33,258 nt of DNA from Flavipsychrobacter sp. (GTDB taxonomy: Bacteria > Bacteroidota > Bacteroidia > Chitinophagales > Chitinophagaceae). The translations under genes were made by a program, and so were the position numbers. The stretch covers positions 947 to 34,204 of the forward strand of contig JANINW010000062.1 in NCBI GenBank assembly GCA_024508935.1. The letters are read 5' to 3'. The notes under the pieces are model-generated. The model searched no databases. It had not been told where the DNA came from and saw only the letters and a program-made list of their open reading frames with translations. Positions within the stretch are counted from its first letter, which is position 1, and every line of letters begins with the position of its first letter. This document shows positions 22,508-30,400 of the stretch, one piece after another.

Positions 22508-22584
22508 AAAAAGCTTGCGAAAATAGGTATTAAAACGAAGGATTGTGCCGGATGCAGCGTCTAACAATTTACAAACACCTAATT

Positions 22585-23790
22585 ATGCGCATTACAAAAG
22601 TTCCCGGTCTTTGCCTGCTGTCCTGTATCTTGCTTACCTATTCCTGTAAAAAGGAAAAGAATACTCTGTCTCCTGCGCCAGGTACAGACACTACCATGCA
22701 GTATACCGCTGTACAAGCAACCTTTGGAAACAATATAGACCTGAAGCACCTGCAGAACTATGCTTCGCAAACAAGGCCCGGATATATTACCAAAGACAAT
22801 TCGGGCTCCACGCCCATTACAGATGCTGGAGCTACGCTGGGACGCGTACTATTTTATGACAAGAACCTTTCTGTAACCAATACTATTGCCTGCGCAAGCT
22901 GCCATAAACAGGAGTTGGCCTTTGGCGATAACGCTTTACTGAGCCCGGGTGCAAATGGCACTACTGCACGCCACGCCATGCGGCTGGTAAATGCACGCTT
23001 TTCGCAGGAAATGAAATTCTTTTGGGACGAAAGGGCTACAAGCCTGGAAAGCCAGACGACCCAACCTATACAAAACCATAATGAAATGGGTTATAGCGGT
23101 CAAAGCGGTGATAAAAACCTCGATGACCTTATCAACAAACTGGAGCAAATAAATTATTACAAAGAGCTTTTCGCATTTGTATATGGCGATGATAAAATAA
23201 CTGAGGCCCGTTTGCAAAATGCCCTGTCTCAATTTGTGCGCAGCATACAATCTTTCGATTCAAAATTCGATGCAGGGCTAGCCCAGGTCAATAACCTGAA
23301 CCAGGACTTCCCCAATTTTACGGCGCAGGAAAACGCCGGCAAGCGACTATTTTTAGCACCACCTCCCGGCGCACCGGGCGCCACAGTTACAGGTGCAGGC
23401 TGCCAGGCATGTCACAGGGCACCCGAATTTGATATAGATCCCAATACCCGCAACAACGGCATTGTTACAATTGCCGGCAATACCGCAGCAATAGATATTA
23501 CAAATACCCGTGCTCCATCTTTAAGAAACATCGTAAATGCTAATGGCATTGTGAATGGCCCTTTTATGCATGATGGCAGCAAAGCCGACCTGCCCGCTGT
23601 TATCAACCATTATAATCTTATCCCCGTAACACCCGGCAATACCAATCTTGACCCGAGATTAACGCCAGCCGGCCAGCCTCAAAACCTGCAGTTAACCGCA
23701 CAGCAAAAAAATGCGTTGGTAGCATTCCTATCTACATTAGGAGGTATCGATGTTTATACCAATAGCAAATGGTCAAACCCATTCAAATAG
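22585..23790 (+). CDS. Di-heme cytochrome c peroxidase (CcpA/MauG type) lipoprotein
   Basis: I start at ATG 22585, giving signal MRITKVPGLCLLSCILLTYSC with lipobox and a KKEKNT spacer; an in-frame ATG at 22543 lies before it. The protein has 401 residues. Two heme sites are seen, CASCH (IACASCHKQELAFGD) and CQACH (AGCQACHRAPEFD). Family segments are LGRVLFYDKNLS, FFWDERATSLESQ, FVRSIQSFDSKFD, TRAPSLRNI and FMHDGSKADLPAVINHY. Such proteins reduce hydrogen peroxide with electrons from cytochromes in the periplasm, or modify proteins in the MauG branch; which applies here is not decided. The gene is monocistronic with a strong terminator after the stop. Confidence 0.93.
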   Translation: MRITKVPGLCLLSCILLTYSCKKEKNTLSPAPGTDTTMQYTAVQATFGNNIDLKHLQNYASQTRPGYITKDNSGSTPITDAGATLGRVLFYDKNLSVTNTIACASCHKQELAFGDNALLSPGANGTTARHAMRLVNARFSQEMKFFWDERATSLESQTTQPIQNHNEMGYSGQSGDKNLDDLINKLEQINYYKELFAFVYGDDKITEARLQNALSQFVRSIQSFDSKFDAGLAQVNNLNQDFPNFTAQENAGKRLFLAPPPGAPGATVTGAGCQACHRAPEFDIDPNTRNNGIVTIAGNTAAIDITNTRAPSLRNIVNANGIVNGPFMHDGSKADLPAVINHYNLIPVTPGNTNLDPRLTPAGQPQNLQLTAQQKNALVAFLSTLGGIDVYTNSKWSNPFK

Positions 23791-23820
23791 AAAAGAGCCA
23801 TTGAACAATGGCTCTTTTTT
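23791..23820. terminator. Bidirectional terminator between convergent genes
   Basis: AAAAGAGCCATT (23791-23802) and AATGGCTCTTTT (23807-23818) pair perfectly over a GAAC loop, with T-run after and A-run before. It ends the rightward peroxidase gene and can also end the leftward DUF6607 gene (stop at 23866). Confidence 0.93.
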
Positions 23821-23865
23821 CTGCATTTGTCTTTTTGAAACGTTTGTCTATTAAGCAGGGTATTA

Positions 23866-24774
23866 TTATAGGAACTTTGTCAATACTTCTTTCACCTTGC
23901 CCGGCAGTTCGGTGGTGCTTACTTTATTATTGCTCCAGTCTTTCCACAAGGCAGTAAAATAATCTCCCAATATTTTATCATCTACTTTCGATTTAACAGT
24001 TATCTTATCTGTTGCAGATAAGTATTGCTGCCATTGGTCACGCACTACCGTCCAGAAAGCGCCATTCTTTTTCCACCATTTTTTTCCTGTCTCACATTCC
24101 TTATCTTCTACACGGTAATAAGTATTATAGCCTTTTTCCAGGACTATGAGCTTATCGCCCTTATCTGTTCTGAGTATTTTATCATTGTCTTGTTCGTGTA
24201 CATAGCCTTCTGCAGTAAGCATTATGCGGTTACGCCTTTTAAGAATATTATAATCGCTGCGTGTTGTGTACTCGCGGCGGGGTAAAGGGGCATCAGCTGT
24301 GCTTTCCCAAAATATCTTTCCATCGTTTTCCATCCATTGGCTGATTCCCTGGTAGCGCGGCTCATCATTTACCTCCCATACGGTTTGGGTCCATGCTTTT
24401 TTTACAGCAGTAGCAGGAAGTTGCTTTTTATTCCATTCTTTGCTGCCGGCGTATTCATACAACACGGGTGATTCATATAACCATTCCTCGCGCCAGTGTT
24501 TTATGATCATGGTATCGTTTATCAGCAACAAATGCTGCAATACCACTTTCTTATCTGTGTTCTCCAGCGGCAGTACCAGTTCCATGGCATTCATATCTTC
24601 CCGGTCATGGTATTTATACTTTATATCGGGCGAAAAAGTTTCCGCGTATTTATAGTTTACAGAGAAGCAACCGCATAGCTTATCTACATTTTTCTTTCCG
24701 GTAGCATCCTGCGCATAAGTAGCCGTAGTAAACAGTATAGTCGCTATTGCTATTGGAATGTAATTCTTAGTCAT
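23866..24774 (-). CDS. DUF6607 family secreted protein
   Basis: The 302-residue protein has signal peptide MTKNYIPIAIATILFTTATYA. It carries the pattern of the DUF6607 family: DKLCGCFSVNYKYAETFSPD near the start, VVLQHLLLINDTMIIKHWRE, EWLYESPVLYEY, then DAPLPRREYTTRSDYNILKR and EGYVHEQDNDKI. A Cys pair lies early (CGC) and a KCETGKKWWKK-like segment late. The family occurs widely in Bacteroidota and has no established function; a lipocalin- or calycin-like barrel is plausible from the strand pattern but unproven. It is transcribed alone. Confidence 0.85.
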   Translation of the reverse strand: MTKNYIPIAIATILFTTATYAQDATGKKNVDKLCGCFSVNYKYAETFSPDIKYKYHDREDMNAMELVLPLENTDKKVVLQHLLLINDTMIIKHWREEWLYESPVLYEYAGSKEWNKKQLPATAVKKAWTQTVWEVNDEPRYQGISQWMENDGKIFWESTADAPLPRREYTTRSDYNILKRRNRIMLTAEGYVHEQDNDKILRTDKGDKLIVLEKGYNTYYRVEDKECETGKKWWKKNGAFWTVVRDQWQQYLSATDKITVKSKVDDKILGDYFTALWKDWSNNKVSTTELPGKVKEVLTKFL

Positions 24775-24918
24775 TTGTTTTCGTTATTTGTCTTCGTTTA
24801 GGATGGCACAAAACAAGACATTATCATGACATTGGGTTTTCAATTTTGGAAAACAGAATTTTCATTTTCAGGAATTTTAATCTTCCTATAACGCTGCATT
24901 ACATGTATATGACAAATA

Positions 24919-25236
24919 ATGACTGAAACCCAAATACCTTCGGCAAAAGCTATTGAGATGAATAAGATGGTAGCAGAACCGGAAATAGAATTTTGCTTTT
25001 TTAAGGCCATACATGCCGGCAGTAAACTATACTTCTGTGACTTTCACAGGGTTAGCTACCAGGATGGTAGCGTAGAATACAAAGTAACCCTTCAATCTAA
25101 TTGTCACGAAGATATAATTGCAGATATTTGCCCTATACCCGGCAAAGACTGGCAAATAACACAATCGAATATAGTGATACCTCCTGACATCCAATTGCAA
25201 CTGGTAGGCGTAATACAGGATGAACTGGAGAAATAA
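24919..25236 (+). CDS. Hypothetical small cytoplasmic protein
   Basis: The 105-residue protein has no signal peptide or membrane segment. A central alternating-strand region (EIEFCFFKAIHAG, KLYFCDFHRVSY, VEYKVTLQSN) and several acidic residues suggest a small mixed alpha/beta fold. It starts with ATG at 24919, diverges from the DUF6607 gene, and ends 2 nt before the stop of the convergent metallo-beta-lactamase-like gene, so no terminator separates them. I do not recognise the family. Confidence 0.6.
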   Translation: MTETQIPSAKAIEMNKMVAEPEIEFCFFKAIHAGSKLYFCDFHRVSYQDGSVEYKVTLQSNCHEDIIADICPIPGKDWQITQSNIVIPPDIQLQLVGVIQDELEK

Positions 25237-25238
25237 GG

Positions 25239-25967
25239 TTATTTTCTCTCAAGTAATTCAATGGTATAGTAGAGTAAATCTTTAGAACCATAATTGAAAT
25301 GCCCGGGTACGACAATAGCCGCATCGGGAAAGGACCTGAGTACATTTTTTACCGTCTTCGGCCATGCTTTCAAATTTGCATCTTCCGTATAACCCAGGTT
25401 TTGCGCTTTTGCATCCTTCACAAGACAGCCACCGAACAAGACTTTTTCAGCAGGCAGCCACACCACAATATTATCACGGGTATGACCTTCACCCGGGTAT
25501 TTACACAACACCTTTTTGTCGCCAATATTTAACCAAAGCGAATCTTTGAAACCGGATGACGGATGAGCACGCTTATGCTTTTTTGCTTCTTCTAATGTCT
25601 TATCCGAGCAATAAGATGTAAGCCCGGCTTTATTTATAGCATCTATACCGCCCATACGGTCTTGCTGGTGCCAATGCGTTACCACAACTGCTTTTACATC
25701 TGCATGCTGTGTGTTTTTTATCCAGCCCAGCAAACTATCCACTATCCCGGCGCCATCCGGTGCATCTACCAGCAAGGCTTCATTGCCTGCTATATATATA
25801 AGGCCATTGGAAGGAAACTCAAAATTGGAGCAAGTGTAAATGTATGCGCCGGAACCCAGTGACTGTAGTGTAATATATTTGCCTAAATGCGTTAGTTGCT
25901 GCGACTGGCAGAGACCGCTCATTGTGTTGAACAAAAACAGGCATATAATTGATATTGTCCTCAACAT
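25239..25967 (-). CDS. Subclass B1-type metallo-beta-lactamase-like protein with altered zinc motif
   Basis: The 242-residue protein has signal peptide MLRTISIICLFLFNTMSGLC. B1 landmarks are NGLIYIAGNEALLVDAP, the first zinc motif in VVTHWHQQDRMGG, His in GEGHTRDNIVVW, Cys in VLFGGCLVKDAKAQNLGYTEDANL, and the last His in VVPGHFNYG. In B1 enzymes the first motif is HxHxD (as in HAHQDKMGG of NDM); here it is HxHxxD, with one residue inserted before Asp. The nucleotide sequence around 25655-25690 reads this way without ambiguity. The protein is periplasmic. It may hydrolyse beta-lactams weakly, or be a paralogue with another hydrolase role; the zinc-2 site could be changed. Confidence 0.88.
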   Translation of the reverse strand: MLRTISIICLFLFNTMSGLCQSQQLTHLGKYITLQSLGSGAYIYTCSNFEFPSNGLIYIAGNEALLVDAPDGAGIVDSLLGWIKNTQHADVKAVVVTHWHQQDRMGGIDAINKAGLTSYCSDKTLEEAKKHKRAHPSSGFKDSLWLNIGDKKVLCKYPGEGHTRDNIVVWLPAEKVLFGGCLVKDAKAQNLGYTEDANLKAWPKTVKNVLRSFPDAAIVVPGHFNYGSKDLLYYTIELLERK

Positions 25968-26038
25968 AAGTTTTGACTATTGTAATAGTAAAGAATTTAT
26001 CCCCTTGGCAATAATAAGACAAAACTAATAACAATAAA

Positions 26039-26069
26039 ATGCCTCGTTGCGACCGGCACAACGAGGCAT
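26039..26069 (-). terminator. Terminator of the two-component operon
   Basis: ATGCCTCGTTG (26039-26049) and CAACGAGGCAT (26059-26069) form a perfect 11-bp stem with a 9-nt loop. The minus transcript continues TTTTATTG. It follows the stop at 26086. Confidence 0.88.
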
Positions 26070-26085
26070 AACAATAGTTCTAAAT

Positions 26086-27390
26086 TTATCTTTCCAATTG
26101 CCTGCTCATCTCAGGCTGCTTTACCGGAAGTACAATAGTAAATGTGGCGCCTTCATTGGGTTTTCCGTTAGCATAAATATACCCGTTGTGTTTTTCGACT
26201 ATTTTCTTGCAAATGGAAAGACCAATACCGGTCCCTTCAAATTTCTCGAAAGTATGCAGCCGCTTGAATATGACAAATATCTGGTCGGCATACTGATCTT
26301 CAAAGCCTATACCGTTATCTTGTACCGTTATCCTGAAATAGCTCTCATCGTATTTATCATAGCTGATACCGGGGATATACATACCCTTGGTCTTTTCAGC
26401 ATTGATAGTAATTTCCGGCAATTTATTTTCCCCGCTAAACTTCAGCGCGTTGCTTATCAGGTTTTGAAACAATTGTCTTAGCTGCTCTGGAATACCATAT
26501 AATTTGGGCAAAGGCCCGATTTTAAATACCGCCTGTTTCTGCATTTCAGGCATATCTATCTCGTTAAGAATATCATTCACCAGGCCACCCAGGTCTACTT
26601 CGCTGCACACACCCTCATCTGCGGCAGAGCGCGAAAAATTCAGCAGGTTTTTGATCAAGGCCTGCATACGTGTCGACGCTTTTACGATCCTGTCTAAAAA
26701 ATCCTGCCCGCTATCATCCAGCAATCCGCTGTATTTATCCTGCAATATCTTACCAAACAATATGATCTTGCGTATAGGTTCCTGCAGATCGTGCGAGGCC
26801 ACGAAAGCATAGCGCTCCAGTTCCTGGTTGGTAGCCTTCAACTGTGCTATATTTTCTATTAGTTGCTTATTCAGCACATTTACCTTATTCTCCGATATTC
26901 TTTTCTCTTCAATCTCTTTTTCCAGCCGCTTGTTTGCCGCCATCAGTTTTTGTTCCTGTATTAGCAGCTCGTTATTTTTCTTATACAGTTCTACAAACAC
27001 AGCCACCTTTGCCCTCAGCAGTTCAGGATTGATAGGTTTATAGATATATTCTACACCGCCTAACTGGTAACCCTTAAAAATGCTATCGTCTTTATGGTCG
27101 TTAGCAGTGATAAAGATGATAGGTATATGCTTGAGCTTATCCCTGTCATATATCATTGCAGCTGTTTCAAAACCATTCAGGTCGGGCATTTGCACGTCCA
27201 TTAGTATCAGGGTAAAGTCCTGCTCTTTCAACAATATCTTCAGCGCCGACCTGCCGGAGTTTGCTTTTACAATGGTATAGTTATCCTTCTCTAAAATGGT
27301 TTCTATCGAAAAAAGATTATCCTCCCTGTCATCAACTACAAGTAGTTTAATGTTAGGATTGTATATTATGGTTTCATTACTATGAGACAT
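26086..27390 (-). CDS. Receiver-histidine kinase protein
   Basis: The 434-residue protein is cytoplasmic. Residues 13-130 are a receiver domain (acidic pair in VVDDRED, phosphoacceptor Asp65 in LILMDVQMPD, Thr/Lys switch in FITAND and YIYKPI). A coiled coil covers about 135-195. The kinase follows: H-box YAFVASHDLQEPIRK with His200, N-box LFQNLISNALKFS, G1 VQDNGIGFED, F-box ADQIFVIFKRLHTFEKFEG, and G2 EGTGIGLSICKKIVEKHNG. The receiver-first layout makes it a kinase controlled by an incoming phosphoryl group. It lies 15 nt downstream of the giant hybrid kinase and most likely receives phosphate from it. No output domain is present, so the final target lies elsewhere. Confidence 0.95.
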   Translation of the reverse strand: MSHSNETIIYNPNIKLLVVDDREDNLFSIETILEKDNYTIVKANSGRSALKILLKEQDFTLILMDVQMPDLNGFETAAMIYDRDKLKHIPIIFITANDHKDDSIFKGYQLGGVEYIYKPINPELLRAKVAVFVELYKKNNELLIQEQKLMAANKRLEKEIEEKRISENKVNVLNKQLIENIAQLKATNQELERYAFVASHDLQEPIRKIILFGKILQDKYSGLLDDSGQDFLDRIVKASTRMQALIKNLLNFSRSAADEGVCSEVDLGGLVNDILNEIDMPEMQKQAVFKIGPLPKLYGIPEQLRQLFQNLISNALKFSGENKLPEITINAEKTKGMYIPGISYDKYDESYFRITVQDNGIGFEDQYADQIFVIFKRLHTFEKFEGTGIGLSICKKIVEKHNGYIYANGKPNEGATFTIVLPVKQPEMSRQLER

Positions 27391-27405
27391 TTGTAACAGA
27401 GTTCT

Positions 27406-30400
27406 TTAATATTTATACAACCATACGCGCATTAAAGATAACAACTGGTCAATTTTCAATGGCTTGGTTATATAATCAGACGCACCCGCTTCTATACATT
27501 TTTCCCTGTCTCCTTTCATGGCTTTTGCCGTTACTGCTATGATGGGAAGATTAGAGTTTTTATGTTCGCGGCGTATCTTTTGTGTTGTTTCATAACCGTC
27601 CATTTCAGGCATCATTATATCCATCAGCACCATATCTATATTGCTATGGTCGTTCAATATATTAATAGCTTCCTGCCCGCTTTCTGCTGTAATAGTATTG
27701 ATACTGTATTTTTCAAATGCCGTGGTCAGGGCGAAAAGATTACGTACATCATCATCTACCACCAATATATTCTTGGCGGCCAATACATCTTCTTTCAATC
27801 TCAGGTTTTCAATAATCTTTTTCTTTTCTGGTAGCAGGTCCTTATGGTTCAGGTGCAGGTGCATAATAGTTTCTTCCAGCAACAGGTCTATTGAATTCAC
27901 GCTCTTCAGTATCACCCTATTTGCATATTGTTTCAGTTGGGTTTTCTCTTTGTCCGAAAAATCCCTGGCTGAATAAATAATAATTGGCATCATCAGCATC
28001 TTACGCGCTGCGCTTATTTCCATGATAAAATCCAGCCCGCCTATATCCGGCAGCATATAGTCAACTATTACACAATCGTAATTATACTCGTGCATCAACC
28101 TGAGCGCGTCGGTTCCGGTAGCAGCGATAGTAATATCTATCAGGTTGCCGTTATCCAGCATTTTAGCTATTTGCGATGAATCAATTTCATTGTCTTCTAC
28201 CACCAGTACTTTCTTCGGAGTACGCAGATTAAACTCAGCAATATCACTGAACAAAAGTGTTAAAGCATCTGTCTTCAAAGGCTTTAAATGGAAACTACGC
28301 GCACCCCGCTTCATAGCCAGTATACGGTTCTCTTCGCCAGATATAAGATGCACCGGTATATGCCTGAAATTCATATCATTTTTAAACAGATCCAGTATTT
28401 TCCAGCCGCTCGCATCGGGTAGTTTTACATCCAGTGTCACAGCAACGGGCATATATTTGTTTACTAGTTCAAAAACATTACTGAAACCCGTAGCCACCAC
28501 CACTTTCAGGTTATGCTCATGTGCTTTGTCTATCATTATTTTGGCAAAGCGTATATCATCTTCTATCACCAATACTACCTTATCTGTGTTCAGGATATTG
28601 TTGCGGTCATCGCCGGCTTCGTTGATTATCTCATTGAGGCCTTCCATATCTCTTTCGGGCAGCTTGATCGTAGGTACACTTTGTATAGAAAGCTTTTCAT
28701 CGTTTTGTGCCAGTTCATACTCGCTGATGATGAGAGAGCTTTGCTTTTCCTTCTTAAGTATCTCAGCATTGTACTCAATAGGCAGGTATAGGGTAAATGT
28801 ACTTCCGCGTCCTGCTTCGCTTTCCAGTTCTATAGAACCGCCTAACAGGTCGGCCAGGCCACGACTGATAGACAAGCCCAGGCCGGTACCACCGTATTTA
28901 CGGCTGGTAGAACCTTCAGCCTGCTGGAATGCTTCAAATATGATGCTTTGCTTGTCCTTTGAAATACCAATGCCGGTATCCTTTATCTCAAATGCTACTA
29001 CCTGTTTTGCTTTGTCTAAGCTCGGCACATTGCCTTTCCAGGTTTTATTGGCTTCAAATACGCGGAGTTTAACTTCACCCTTATCCGTAAATTTAAAAGC
29101 ATTGGAAAGCAGGTTCTTTAATATCTGGTTCAGGCGCTGTATATCTGTTTCTATTATTTCCGGCAGGGTCTCGTCCAGTTCTATGCTAAAGCGCAGGTTT
29201 TTATTTTCAGACACGTGCTTGAAGGTGGTTTCCACAAATGAAGTGATCTCGTGGAAGCGCACATTGATAAAGTCTGCAGAGATATAACCTGACTCGATCT
29301 TGGAAAGGTCGAGGATATCATTAATAAGCTGTATCAGGTCATCGCCGCAACTGTGAATGGTTTTCGCATAACGTACCTGCTTTTCATTAAGGTTACCCTC
29401 GTGGTTCTCAAAAAGCTGTTGTGCCAATATCAGCAGGGAGTTCAGCGGAGTACGCAGCTCGTGCGACATGTTTGCCAGGAATTCTGATTTGTACTTCGAT
29501 GTAAGCTGCAATTGCTCTGCCTTTTCTTCCAGCGATTTACGGGCTTCTTCTACTTCCTTGTTCTTGTTCTCTACTTCTTCTTTTTGTTTTACCAGCAAGT
29601 GGGCTTTATCCTGTAGCTCTTCATTCGTTATCCTCAATTCATCTGTCAGCGATTGCGATTGTTCCAGCAGGTGCTCTGTTCTTGAGTTGGTCTCGATGGT
29701 ATTCAGCACTATACCGATACTTTCTGTAAGCTGACCCAGGAAGTCTAAGTGTGTTTCACTGAATACTTCAAATGAGCCCAGCTCAATTACCGCTTTGATC
29801 TCTTTTTCAAACAATACCGGCAGCACGATCAAATTCAATGGGGCAGCCTCGCCCAGCCCTGAATTTATTTTCACATAATCAGAAGGAACGTTGGTGAGTA
29901 ATATACGTTCTTTTTCCAAAGCACACTGTCCAACCAGCCCCTCACCCAGTACAAACTGCTTGCTGATATTCAGCTCATCTTTATAAGCGTATGCCGCAAA
30001 TAATTTCAGCATACTGCTTTCAAAATTCTCATCCTGCTCAAGGATGTAGAACATACCATATTGTGCATTTACCACCTGCGCCAGCTCAGACAGGATACGG
30101 CGTGTTACCGTATTCAGGTCTTTTTGTCCCTGCAGCATTTGCGTAAACTTAGCCAGGTTCGATTTCAGCCAGTCCTGCTCCTGGTTACGGAGTGTTGTTT
30201 CTTTCAGGTTGGCGATCATCTGGTTGATGGTATCTTTCAGTTCTTCTACCTCACCTTTCGCATCCACACGTATCATACGGGTAAGGTCACCTTTTGTTAC
30301 GGCAGAAGCCACTTCGGATATGGCGCGCACCTGCGTGGTAAGATTTTCCGCCAGCTGGTTCACGTTCTCTGTCAGGTTCTTCCATATACCCGATGCACCC

